This document shows positions 1-11,353 of a DNA stretch of 64,000 nt, piece by piece (position 1 is the stretch's first letter; every line of letters starts with the position of its first letter). The position numbers were made by a program, and so were the translations under genes. The stretch is taken from NCBI GenBank assembly GCA_018873245.2, contig JAEMBT020000005.1, positions 4,140,001 to 4,204,000 of the forward strand, read 5' to 3'. The stretch comes from Archegozetes longisetosus (taxonomy: Eukaryota; Arthropoda; Arachnida; Sarcoptiformes; Trhypochthoniidae). The notes under the pieces are model-generated. The model saw only the letters and a list, made by a program, of their open reading frames with translations, was not told the DNA's origin and did no database searches.

Positions 1-782
1 AATAAAAGTTTAGATGGACTTATCTTCATCCAATGCTTATACTGCATGTAGAACTAAATTTCAGTCCTAAGGCTCTTTAGTGCTGATTTTTCTAATAGAT
101 TTAAAATTACTTTTCATGCATTCAAACTAAATAGAGTTTTTCATTGAATAGTAAAATAATTAAGTTTCCTTATATTGAATTGACAGTAAGATTTATGCAA
201 ATAAAATGATAATGGCATCATTATATCGAATCAAGCTGTACTTAAATCTCACTGATTATAAAAATTTAAGCTACTTTTACATGAAAAGTTGTTTATAAAG
301 GGAGAAATGCATTTTTAAGTATGATAATAATTAAGAAGAAATTTTCTGAATATGGTATTTAGAGTAAAGCTTCACAAAATCATCCTACGTTATTTACACC
401 TACTATTTAGCTAAGAATGGAAGACCAGAGTAATGATGGATCTTAAAAGGCATCCGTTTTTGTTGATAAATTAGGAATAAGTTGGCGTCAATATAAAGAG
501 GTGGCTTGTTAAAATAACTAGTTTTACTCTAAATAATGCACGGAATAGCGAACCCAAGGTCTTCTTAATAGAATAATATGATAACATGTTAATTGCGAAT
601 CAACTACTTAACGTTCGTGCCATTCCGTACGCCTTAGCCATGGCATCGATTGTTATGTAAAACTATCAGGCAAGATTCTATCAACAGGTGGTTAACTTTT
701 GTCTGATTTGCGCGATTTTCACTCATTTTGATTTAGACAAGACCAGATGTTCCGGAGAAGTCGGCATCGATTCAGGTGCAGA
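1..782. other. upstream non-coding sequence
   Basis: No supported gene is visible here. The stretch is AT-rich and broken by stops in all frames. It precedes the transglutaminase start and probably holds its promoter and 5' untranslated leader. A CAG just before the start codon (about 777-781) could be the acceptor of a 5' UTR intron, but this cannot be shown. Confidence 0.5.
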
Positions 783-3700
783 ATGGGTAATTGCTTCTCG
801 TGGCTTAGGCCCAATAGGGCCAGATTTAATCTTAATAATAGATATCGCGAAGATAATATTATTGTTACAACTGATATAAGTAAGAAAGCTTTTCTTTCAT
901 TTACACCATTATTTTTAGAAGCCTTCTATAATTGATTGGCATTAAACTTAATTTTAGATAACTTTTTTATCCATATTTTATTGCAAATGATTTTAAGATT
1001 TTTGCTTTTTTATAATCAGAGTCAGATGCACTTGTTGTACGTAAAGTAGACTTTCTTATAGAAAATAACTCGTGGGAGCACAAAACTGAAAAGTTTGCTC
1101 TGTCTAAAAAATCAGTCGGTGCGCGACTTATTGTGAGACGTGGATCACCTTTCGAGATTAAGCTGACATTTCAACGCACTTATATCAAAGGAGACGATAT
1201 CATTAATTTTGTCTTCACTGTTAGCGGTATGCATTCGTCTAAAACTTGACTCAGTTGTTAAGTTACAAATTATTGATTTTATTGGTTCTAATTGGTTAGA
1301 TGCTGAGAATCCAAGTCATGGTCAAAACACTCGCGTAACCATTCCAGTAATCGATGACCGCAACACATCCAATGTGTCAATAGTACTGGAAGACTCGTGG
1401 AACGCGCGAGTTCTTAAGGTTGAAGACAATGTTGTGACTTTTGAGATAACATCATCGCCAACAGCAATCATTGGCGAATACAAAATAAGTGTTGAAACGA
1501 AATCTTTGAGTAGAAGAAGTCGTTCGCTACAGAACAACTTAATTAAAGAGCCGATATTTATTTTATTTAATCCGTGGAATAAGAGTAAGTATTTAGGGTC
1601 TAAAAGTGGACTTTTATTCAAAAGTAAAAACTTTCTTATAGAGGATTCAGTGTATATGAGAGATAGAGATGCAAAAGAAGAATATGTTCTCAATGAAAGT
1701 GGTATTATATGGAGAGGAACTCACGAGAAGATGAAGCCAACACCATGGAACTTTGCTCAGGTAAATGTGAAGCAGTCACTTAGTTGTAATGAGTTGAATA
1801 AGATAAGTATTGATTATAATGGGTTGATCAAAAGCAGTAATTCTCCCAATAAAAGCAGTATTTGATGAAAAAAAACCTGATTTAACAAAATACTGGATTC
1901 ATATTGAAATAATTAAGTACTTGAGCCTTGATGAAAATTTGTTCACCAAAGGATGTACGCTCGCCTACGAAAGGGTGGTTTAGTATTTAGTCTATAGATA
2001 TTAAGTAAATAATCTAAGTCAATTGAATAGATCTGTCAGTTTTGTGAAAATTTGTTCAATGAATAACAATTCGAAATTGGTTTAACTGTTTTTATTCATA
2101 ATTCATAACATGTTTACATTTCCTAATTTGTAAAATTATGTTTCCTTTTGTCCGTAAAAGTCTACCAGTCCTTTTGTAGATATGAATTCACAACAGAACT
2201 ATAATTGAACTGACATCCATCCCTTCATTATCTTACCAGCACTCTTACCAACATTCTTATGATCAATCCTTCCAACATTTAATACGCATTTAAGAGATCA
2301 ACCCTTAGAGCGAAGTATTTCTTTATTATGAAATTAATACTCTTATTCTGTTAGCATTGCTTTCATTATTACTGCTCAGTAATTAAGCCTATAATAATTG
2401 CATTTTGACCTTTATCTGTTCAGCACGAAGAACTTGTCCTTGAAGCTTGTCTTTATGCCATTTCAAAGATAGGACGCCTTAATGTTACCGAAAGGTATAA
2501 AAGAGATTTGAATAAATTCAAATTGAAACTTTAATTGGATTTAGGTTGACCCTGTATTGTAGATCGCGCTGACACGATCGCATAGAGCTCTTACACTCAG
2601 GCTTATACTCAAGCTTATACTCAAATTTTTACGCACAAATACTACGAGTTAGATTTCATGTAATATGTCAGCGCGATCTTCAACACAATAACTTCTTTTA
2701 TATACATTTTAGTCATTCATATTTATTCTTAGAGGAGATCCCGTTAAAGTTGTGCGTCATATCTCAGCCATTGTGAACAGCGTTGATGACAATGGAATTA
2801 TGGTTGGCAATTGGAAGGATGACTTCAGAGGCGGTACACCTCCGACTGACTGGCACGGGAGTCAAGCCATTCTCCAACAGTTCTACAAAACAAAAAAGCC
2901 CGTCAAATATGGCCAATGCTGGATTTTCTCTGGCCTGAGCACTACAAGTGAGATCTATGATACTTTGAATAAACTTAAATAGTTTACTGAATGTATCTGT
3001 TGTACAGTCGCGCGTTGTATTGGAATTCCATCTCGTGTTGTGACGAACTATCATTCAGCTCACGACACACACAGTAGTATTACTGTCGATAGATTTTTTG
3101 ATGAAGACGGAGAACCGATTAAGGAATACAATACAGATTCAATTTGGAATTTTCACTCCTGGGCTGAAGTTTGGATCACTAGACCAGATTTGTCGTTGTC
3201 TGGAGCCTACGATGGATGGAATGTGATTGGTATGGATTCGTGTAGTTCTTATGAATTTTTCAGACTATTTTCAACCTTTATTATCATAATTACTTATTTA
3301 TACGAATAGATGCAACACCTCAGGAGACTTCAGATGGTCTTTATAGATGTGGTCCAACAAGTGTTGAGGCCATAAAACAAGGAGAAGTGAATAAGCCGTA
3401 CGATGGAAAGTTTGTTTACGCGGAAGTGAACGCAGATGAAGTATATTGGCTACATAAAGGACCCAAACAGCCAGTTAAACTTATATCTCAATCAACTGAT
3501 TCGTATGGCTTTGAGATTGCTGTTCTATTTCTAGCTCTTTATCTCTATTCTCTTTTCTTATGACTAGAATTGGTTTGAATATATCTACTAAAGCTATTTT
3601 ACGTAACACTCGCGTAGACATCACCGATAATTATAAACACGCTGAAAAAACCACAGAAGAAAGAGAAACAATGATTAGAGCCTTGAGAATGGCTAAAAGT

Positions 3701-5547
3701 CAATATTCACGTTATTATCTTAATGAAAGATTTGAAGACATCAAATTTGAGTTTTTGCTTTTAGACGATGTTGTAATCGGCAGTTCTTTCACTGTATGTT
3801 AAATTGTTATAGTGATTGGAATATAAAATTACAATTAGATGGAATGTAAAATGATAATTAAATGAGATATTTGTTCAAATTTAGGTTAGACTGGTAATGT
3901 ATAACAAAAGTAACAAAGTCTACACCGTTAATAGCATTATTGGAGTGAGAACTACGTTGTATACTGGAGTTACGAAGTCTATCGTCAAAAAAGATAGAAG
4001 AGATGTGAGAGTTGGCCCAAAAACAGGTATCTTTTTAATCACTCAAAAGTATCATTTCGAATCTTAATGACTCTCTCGATTAACACTATTGTTTTTAGTA
4101 TATTTTTAACTCACTTTTCAATTACTTTACTGTTTTCAATTTTGTTCTCGATCCTGCGTCACATTGCATTTTTTGCTATTTTTCGCTCAAATTAGTTAAT
4201 GTTTCGTCTATGCAGCTCAAAACTTAATAGTCCGTGATAGCAACAAGAGAAAGGCAGCTGCTATATCAACCCGTTTTGGTACACATGAATTAGTTGCCAA
4301 ATTTCGTTTTTAATCTGCTTTGGTTGTTATACTGAATATTCTGTAAGTTTGTTAGTATCTGAAGATATTACGATCTGACGGAAAGCATGCCATCGTAAGG
4401 CATCGCTCTTAGTTGCTATCAACGATTATTGAGTGTACTAGGATTACAATTTTTCTGAACTCTTATACCAATAAGTTTAGTTGAATTGGGGTATTAAAGT
4501 AAATATTTAGAGCTATTCGAGAAATTTTCTTGTTCTCCTTTAGTTTATTGTCATTTATAGCAACGATTTCAAATTTTATTACTTCAAAACAATTTTTCTT
4601 CTAAATATACAAATAAAGCGATAATGATCGAAACTATTTTTGTTAGCTCATAAGTCTGTCTCTAACTTTTTGATTGATCGAATTTTAGAGGAAGAAATTG
4701 CAGTTCTGGTTACTTACAACGACTATGAGAAGCATTTGGCCGATCAAAGCATTTTCAACATTACGGTAATGGCAACTGTAGTGGAAACTGATTTCCAGGT
4801 ACCCAAATATTAAATAAAGAGAAAAGATTTTTGATTAAACGTTTCAATCATTGACAGTATTACGCGATGGACGACTTTAGACTGAGAATGCCTGATATCA
4901 TAATACAAACTGAAGGAGACATAATCCAAGGCAGACGATTCACTTGTCATGTCTATTTTATCAATCCTTTACCTAAATCGCTCACTAAAGGTTTGAAAAC
5001 TAATACACTCACCTCTAGTTATAATGAACACCCTAATGGACTAGAAATTGGTTGATTATAACAAGACTTCACTATATAAGACAGTACGAGTACTATGCGA
5101 ACCAAAAATGTTTTCGAAGAGTAGATTATATCTTGTAATCCACTATATCCCAGTTCATTATAGAAAGAGTCGACTGTAGTTTCAAATTGCTTACATCTAG
5201 TTGAATCTCATTTGATTGCCATTTAATAGGAATGTTCACAATTGAAGGACCAGATTATGCCAATCGAATACGTATACCACTAAAAAGGTATTGATAGTGA
5301 AAATTCATTTGAATAAACGACTATAGGATTTAATTTGAATTTTAGACCAGTATTTCCTGACACTGAAGCTCGTGCCTCATTCGTGTTGACTCCCAAATCT
5401 TCGGGCGACCGGACAATAACTGTGAAATTTACGTCTCTTGAGTTAAACGATGTCGACGGATATAAGAATATTCGTGTTTCCTCTAGCTTCCCAACCATTT
5501 CAAACAATAATTACGATAACAATAATAATAACGAAATCGATTATTAG
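783..5547 (+). CDS. transglutaminase, 14 exons, N-terminally acylated type
   Basis: Protein-glutamine gamma-glutamyltransferase (about 759 aa), which cross-links glutamine to lysine side chains in a Ca2+-dependent reaction. Exons: 783-879, 1020-1226, 1300-1584, 1642-1760, 2424-2494, 2733-2947, 3008-3229, 3310-3502, 3568-3793, 3885-4026, 4689-4798, 4858-4990, 5230-5287, 5346-5547. All junctions are GT-AG and phases agree throughout. Domain order is the family's: N-terminal beta-sandwich (about residues 35-165), catalytic core, then two C-terminal beta-barrels. The triad is visible: Cys322 in YGQCW, His381 in [10 protein letters not shown], Asp406 in the VIDATPQE segment. Trp287 in GNW fits the transition-state Trp. 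The protein starts MGNCFS, a consensus for Gly2 myristoylation and Cys4 palmitoylation, as known for the secreted Drosophila TG-A isoform and unlike a signal peptide. The tail is Asn-rich. The family points to haemolymph clotting or cuticle cross-linking. No expression evidence is available from sequence. Confidence 0.93.
2556..2684. mobile_element. small inverted-repeat (MITE-like) element in transglutaminase intron 5
   Basis: Two inverted repeats face each other across about 90 bp. The left arm (2556-2574) contains AGATCGCGCTGACA and the right arm (2666-2684) contains its exact complement TGTCAGCGCGATCT. A few bases beyond the perfect core also match (ATTG/GTTG). The interior is AT-rich and holds a short tandem GCTTATACTCAA repeat. 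No coding capacity and no clear target-site duplication was seen. The CpG-rich arms stand out from the AT-rich intron. It could equally be a fold-back hairpin element. Confidence 0.55.
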
Positions 5548-7551
5548 ATTTAGTTTAAGATTAGTTTTAGACTCAAAGAATGAGTATATTGAAACTAGTG
5601 AAATGCTGAAAAGAGTTGAAATTATTTTTTGAGTCAATAGTTGGATGCGCTTAAAATAGGCTCAAGTTTGATCAACAGAAAAGTTGAGCACTTCTTCTAG
5701 ATTGTCACAATTGTTTTATCTACACGTTTAATGTCCAATATTCACAATTTTATTAGAAAAGTCTTATTAATTTATAGTTTTTTAAGTTAATTCAGTTTAA
5801 TCAATTTAAACTTAAAATTTTCTATCTTTTGTTGTTGTTTCGATTCCAAATCTATATTTGTTTGTGAGTCAAATTTTGAACAATTTTATTAAAAATATAT
5901 CAATACTAATATTATTCGTGAATTTTTCTCAGAAAATTTCTAAACCTAAGCTAATCAATTTGATTCTAAAATAGAAAAAGCTCATAACCAAAACATTGAT
6001 ATTTGGCACAAATCTGTATTTGATTAAAACTAATCACTAATAGCCAGTGGGTTGAAAAAGCTTAGAAATAAGTTCGCAAATGAAACCAGGATTTGTGAAA
6101 GTTAAACTAGAATAATTGAAATAAGAAAAAGCGTAAATAAGATGTATTTTTGAAATTTTATTCAATTTAAGGTATCTCCACAAATTCTATTCAAATTAGT
6201 ATGAATTTGGATTTTCAAATCAAAAATAACAACATTTATGTATTCTGAAAACAGTAAACACAAATTGATACTAATCTGATTTGGACATATACAATGATAA
6301 ATGAAACATACAAATCATACAAGACTCGAAAACCCTAATGACATACTGTATATTTTGGTCCATTTCATAGATACAAATCATTTAGACATACAGTTAAACC
6401 TGACACGCAGTTAAATGCAATTTAAAAACTAAATCAATCCATAGAAATTGTTTTATCATTTATTAAAAACCACTTAACTGGGTGTTGAAGTTAAGGAAGT
6501 TTGACTGTAACTTAATAGTCATCTTCTCTGCATGTGAAAATCCATAAGAGTTGACTTGAAAATCGATAACAAATAAGAGTCGAAAACGAGTTGAATAGAG
6601 CAGTAGGGATTATGTTTGTTTATTGAGTAAACTAATTAGCTATTCAGTTACATACGAGACCATTAAAACTTCATACTTACCGTTCTTAACTTCTTTTGTA
6701 AATTTGCAAACGCTGCTTTTTTCAAATAATTACCATGTAATTTACAAACATAAAAATCATTTCAGTTCTTATAACTGAGACGTTTGAAACACTTTGGTAC
6801 AGTTGAAAGCAGAGACACCTCCTTTATTCTCTGATTGGTAATGGTGATAATTAGAAACAGCATAATAATTCAATAACTATTCAATTGCTTTTTATCTTTA
6901 GATATCATAATTCATTTTACAAAGTACTGAATAGATAAACAAACTCTTGAAATTTGCTGTTGATATATCAGTTTGAGATTAATAAAGGCAAATATCTTTG
7001 CTTTCAAGTGTAGACTGTTGTTTAATATTAGTTAGAATTGTGAATGCAATCCTAATATTGGTACGGGACATTTGTATTTTGTTTGTATATACTAGATTCT
7101 ATGCCTCTTCATTGATATTTCAACTGTTCCAAACCGACAATCAATAAATCTAACTGTTTAAAACTTTTCAAAGTCTTATCAAAGCTTGAGAGTAGACTCG
7201 ATTTCTGGTTATTTTAAGAATGATAGTTAGGAGTAATGGAATAAACCGCAAAGTAATGCGATATTGGATATAATTAGAGAATAATCGTGATGAAGCAAAG
7301 CAGTTACTCTGCAGAACAAAGCATCCGAATATCATTCGTGAGATGCTGTCAAGTGAATAAATATAGCATCCAGTCGTTCAAATTGATTGCTTGACTAACA
7401 TTTCACCTGTTTATACGTTTCTAGTCAATCATTTTAATAAAGTTCGTCACTACACTCACAACTATATCTACAGTTTCAAAGCTATTCATGGATTAATTTC
7501 TAATTTTCCAACTTATCAAGTTGTCTACAGTCGTCTCTCGTCATAATTCAC
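5548..7551. other. intergenic, no gene seen
   Basis: About 2 kb of AT-rich sequence after the transglutaminase stop. No reading frame of coding character and no named repeat was seen on either strand. The 3' untranslated region of the transglutaminase should lie at its left edge. Confidence 0.5.
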
Positions 7552-8061
7552 ACTATGATGTAGATCTGTTCATTGGGCTCGGGTAGGCTCGTTCGGGTCG
7601 TACAGGGTGTCACAAAATGTCAGGTTGGGTCAGGTTGGATGACTGAGCCCGAAATTGATTTGAAAGCGTTTTATATTAAGAACACAGCTTGGAAAATGTG
7701 TTTGTGATAGTATTTCATCATGATGAACACACATTTTCATATAAAGTTAATAAAGAGCTATAATAGCGCTTCGTTTTTATTCGCGTTTCTATAACAATAT
7801 GCAAAATAAAGCAAACAAACACAGTATTTTATTCATTAGATCTTATTTTGATTTATTATGAACTCAATGTGAAGATCACAATTAACTATATCAATAAACT
7901 CATTAAACTTGATCTCTTTAACAATTTTAATTATTATTCGGGTCAGATCGGGCTAACCTTCAACTTTTGGATCGGGTTGAGTCGTACAAAGGGACAGAAA
8001 ATATCGGTCGGGTAGGGCCGGAAGCTTTGGATCCGATGTACAGGTCTATGTACATCATAGT
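7552..8061. mobile_element. non-autonomous DNA element with imperfect terminal inverted repeats
   Basis: The left end begins ACTATGATGTA (7552-7562), and the right end is its exact complement TACATCATAGT (8051-8061). The similarity continues inward imperfectly (GATCTGT against AGACCTGT in the complement). Just inside both ends are G-rich blocks built of CGGGT words (7575-7645 and 7937-8025), very unlike the surrounding AT-rich DNA. No transposase frame is present. Size, end structure and lack of coding suggest a MITE-like remnant. A target-site duplication was not identified. Confidence 0.5.
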
Positions 8062-8691
8062 ATGATGCATTAGAAGTGAGTTGGTTATAACAGAAGTTGA
8101 CTATGTGGGATATAGTGCAAAGTTTGTGGAGCAAAAACTTTTCCAAAAGCGTTCATTATAGCTCAAAGTTGACTATATCCCACTTGATTATAGAGAGAGT
8201 GAACTGTATTAGTTTGGTATGAGTTGGAAAATTGATAACTCTATAGCATTAGTTACTTATGTAATGATAAATACTTTTGATTTGGGTAAATTCGTTCTGA
8301 TGAATCATTTATAAGAATATAGCAATAGATATATACAAATAAATCAAATTCATCCCTAAGAATGATAATAACCTCAAAGATACTCTTTGTTATGCAAAAT
8401 AAAATAAATCTAAAATGATTTACACTCAATAAAAGTCTAATTTGGTCGAGTGAGTGCTATGGGCTTTCGGGTTTATATGTTGTTTTAATTAGAGATAGCA
8501 CTCTATAGCACTGACCCTCCGATTTGTAATTAGCAAATACAGTAAAGCCCGTCTATCTTGAACATGAAGTCTTTTTTGGAAAAAGACATAAACAAATCAA
8601 AAAAGAGATAAAGACATATACAGAATAGATTTGAGAGAACAATTAAACCACATGTAGAAGATAGATAGGTTTAATTGTAATTGGTGATAAG
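8062..8691. repeat. intergenic with copies of a dispersed CTATATCCCA motif
   Basis: No gene is seen here. At 8174-8214 there is a segment (CTATATCCCA, then TTATAGAGAGAGT and an ACTGT) very similar to 5143-5182 downstream of the transglutaminase. An inverted partner (TGGGATATAG) lies at 8106-8115, so the two form a loose inverted pair. These look like fragments of one dispersed repeat family. Confidence 0.4.
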
Positions 8692-9157
8692 TTACATTGA
8701 GATAAGAGGTTTGGCCTGAACCATGTTGTGAGCACATCCTAATGGCATGTGTGCTAGTCTTAGTAAGAAATCGGTAACTTTGGAGAAACAAGAACTACAC
8801 GCACTGAATGGCGATAATATGACATATAGTTGACAGGCGCAGATCCCGATCGGGTATGCTATGAAAATGAGTATTGCGAGCCAGAAAAACGTCCAAATAC
8901 ATTGAGTCAATGGGGATGAGAAGTGTCCTTGTGGTGGCTGTCCTGTACTTTGTGCAGCTTGTGAGTGAAGTGGGTAATGATATGGATTTCTTCTATTGTC
9001 GTAAAATACCGGGTTTGCTGGGTTTGAAGCTGAATTTGGGTTTCTTTGGGAATAAAATTCAATTATAAGAACATATTGAAGTTATAATAATAGTTATAGT
9101 TAGAAATGAATACCTGGAAGCAGCAGCTTCTAACAGAACCGGAGCTAATTTCCACAT
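8692..9157 (-). CDS. small single-pass membrane protein with Asn/Pro-rich N-terminus
   Basis: Reads right to left. Proposed exon 1 is 9157-9114 (starts ATG, residues MWKLAPVLLEAAAS) and exon 2 is 9043-8692, giving 131 aa in one frame. Exon 2 encodes a Pro/Asn/Gln-rich stretch, then one strongly hydrophobic segment (about residues 75-95), then LYVILSPFSAC, a Cys-rich patch, FLLRLAHMPLGC and a basic tail. The last 65 residues match the neighbouring small protein at 9800-10018 in pattern: a membrane segment followed by a YV-L-PF--C motif, an FLL motif and P-GC/P-KC. This type of short protein is widespread in arthropods but I know no function for it. The frame in exon 2 lacks an ATG before the membrane segment, which favours the upstream exon. 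The acceptor would be AAAG, a form used elsewhere in this window. Exon 1 is less certain than exon 2. Confidence 0.6.
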
Positions 9158-9799
9158 TTGAATGAACTTTGAAAAATCTAATCTAAATTATGCTCGGATT
9201 AGTCAACAGTAAAACTCAGTAACGAATAAGTATTTAGTCAAGACAAACACATAACCACAATAGTAGAGCTAATCTGCATGAGAGCCACATCTTTAGAGGA
9301 GATCTTTTTAGAAGAGAGAATGTGTGGCTTTCAAACAGCTCACATGTAAAGTGCATTTGGTTGTGATGACGCTATTTTAAGATTAGAGGACACATAACTA
9401 ATATTAGAAACAGTTTCACTTTCTCTCAAAGTTAGATAAAATAGTTTGACGTTTTTTTTATTTATTTAACATTCTTTCGATTAGCACATCATATCAATAA
9501 ATCTCTCCAATTAAGATATTCAATTTCAGTTTATATTTCTCAAAAATAACTCAAGCTCAATATTAAGATTCTTTGCGCTTTAGTACGCTTTACAGTAGTT
9601 TTTGATTACAGCAGTTATTAATTCAGATAACTCTACAAACGTTCAAAAAAGTTCAATTAAGATGACCACTGATTAAAAATAATTATTTAAGTAAAATAAC
9701 AGCAGATAGAATATTGAAACAAACAAATAAGTTTGCGTATTATCTGTAGTAGAAGAGTGTTGAAAATGAATTGCAAATCGTTTGATTCTGAGTTTATAA
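9158..9799. other. intergenic, no gene seen
   Basis: AT-rich spacer between two related minus-strand genes. No coding frame or named repeat was seen. Promoter elements for the downstream gene may lie at its left edge. Confidence 0.4.
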
Positions 9800-10018
9800 T
9801 TAGAATAGAGATTTTCTTGCGATTGCATTTTCAGCGCACTTCAAAGGCAAATGAATGAAATTTTCCAATAGGAATTCCATAGTTTTGGTCATGAGTCCGC
9901 AAGATTGAAATGGTTGTAAGAGTACATAAATGTTAGACATGAAAAATGCAATTGGAATCGCAACTAACACAAGCACTAAAATCCAAACAACTGAAGTGAA
10001 CACAGATACAAAAGACAT
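9800..10018 (-). CDS. small single-pass membrane protein, paralogue of the neighbour
   Basis: A complete 72-aa single-exon frame, ATG at 10018, stop at 9800. After a short N-terminus it has one long hydrophobic segment (about residues 9-30), then IYVLLQPFQSC, FLLENFIHLPLKC and a short basic tail. The order and spacing of the YVLL-PF-C, FLL and P-KC motifs match the gene at 8692-9157, so the two are tandem duplicates on the same strand. This copy lacks the long Asn/Pro-rich N-terminal region. The function is not recognised. Size and topology suggest a small membrane-embedded regulator or structural protein, which is only inference. Confidence 0.65.
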   Translation of the reverse strand: MSFVSVFTSVVWILVLVLVAIPIAFFMSNIYVLLQPFQSCGLMTKTMEFLLENFIHLPLKCAENAIARKSLF

Positions 10019-10722
10019 TTTTGTAGAATATAACAACTAAGTCAACAATAAGAAACAAACATCATGTTTTATAATGGCTCTCCACTAATAGTAGATGTTT
10101 TAAACGTTGATTTTGATGAGAAAACTAAGTAATTCCAAGCAGTTGTTAGGGTAGAAGAAAAAATGAGTGCAAAATAATTAGTATTTGGCACTTACCAACG
10201 AATGCGCTTTAAGTCAATTTTGTTCTATGCAAATATTCATTCATTAAACTCTCTACACAACTTTTTTTTGCTTAAATTAGTCTAACCAATCAAACATCTA
10301 TTTGGATTTAAACATTTTATTGGGTCTATAGCAAAAGTTAAAGATGTTTTATGAAGAAACTTTTTTTTATTTTTAATATTTTGCATAACACTAAAATAGT
10401 TAAACTTGCTTCAAATTGTTGAATGCAATAATCCATCAAATATTACAAATAGTTAATGTTTTAATGTTATTCATTGTCCTTTACTTAATGTAGCACCAAA
10501 TTTGACTAATTGTTCACAGAAGTATTGTCATAAATTAATTTAGCTTAATTTGGTTGTTAGTTGATCAATTTGAATTGTTTTATTAGCACTTAGTTCAATT
10601 AGAATCACTATGCTTACTAACTGTTTACTTGGCTTTTAGTCGTACTACTTGTCAGCCTAATTCTTCCTTTTGATTTTGTTTTAAAACAACATATTTGTCA
10701 TTGTATTTGAAACGATGTTTTC

Positions 10723-11353
10723 TTATACAAGACAAATAAGAATCCCTAAAACCCAGACATGAACTGCGAATGAATCGTCAAACAATCCGTTGAGAAGATT
10801 CGATATGACACAACCGAGATTGGTCTGCAATAGATTTTCGACTGCTGAGTGCATTAATTTGTTCCAAGCCTCGCCTTCTATGTGAACAGTTTAAACCTAA
10901 AAGCAGAAACTAATGAGTTTTTACTTTCATCTAAAGAGTGTCACTTAGTTTGAGATCTCTGTCGTAGTGTCGCTCAAAGATCTTAAACTAAATAATATTG
11001 TTTTAGATGAAAAGAATAACGCATTGATCTATATAAGAGTAATAATATGTTTATCAAAACAAGAAATGCACAAACTATTTGCGTGAACGTGTCTTACTAT
11101 CTTCCACAGAAAGGTACCAAATTTTAGTAAATGGCGTGAAAAGATATAACTTGTGTTTATTCACAATAAGCACGTGTTCGTATGTTTTAATCAAGTTCTA
11201 ATGTTTTATTTTTTCCAAAACAAATAATTTGTTCTAGGATATCTTTCACGCGTTTATCGAAGTCTTTAGAGATCAAGTTGACCACTCCACCGATTTGTCC
11301 TGTCTTTAAGTGTTTGTGACCAGCAATCACTTGTACCTTACATAAGACAACAA
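10723..11353 (-). other. candidate minus-strand exons, possibly a lipid-binding protein C-terminus
   Basis: Two open segments of higher GC read right to left. One (about 11353-11187) encodes AGHKHLKTGQIGG followed by an amphipathic stretch VVNLISKDFDKRVKDILEQI. The other (10877-10723, behind a CACATAG acceptor) encodes EAWNKLMHSAVENLL, NLLNGLF and then a hydrophobic end closing at a TAA. The pattern of a charged helix, then a W-containing helix ending in NGLF, recalls the C-termini of JHBP/takeout or group-7 allergen lipid-binding folds. I could not join the two with matching splice phases and found no start. It may be one gene, two fragments or a decayed copy. Confidence 0.35.

Noticed and set aside
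1322-1693. 123-codon antisense frame over transglutaminase exons 3 and 4
   Set aside because: It is the complement of conserved sense exons and crosses an intron.
7943-8146. 67-codon minus-strand frame
   Set aside because: It crosses the end of the inverted-repeat element and has no coding character.
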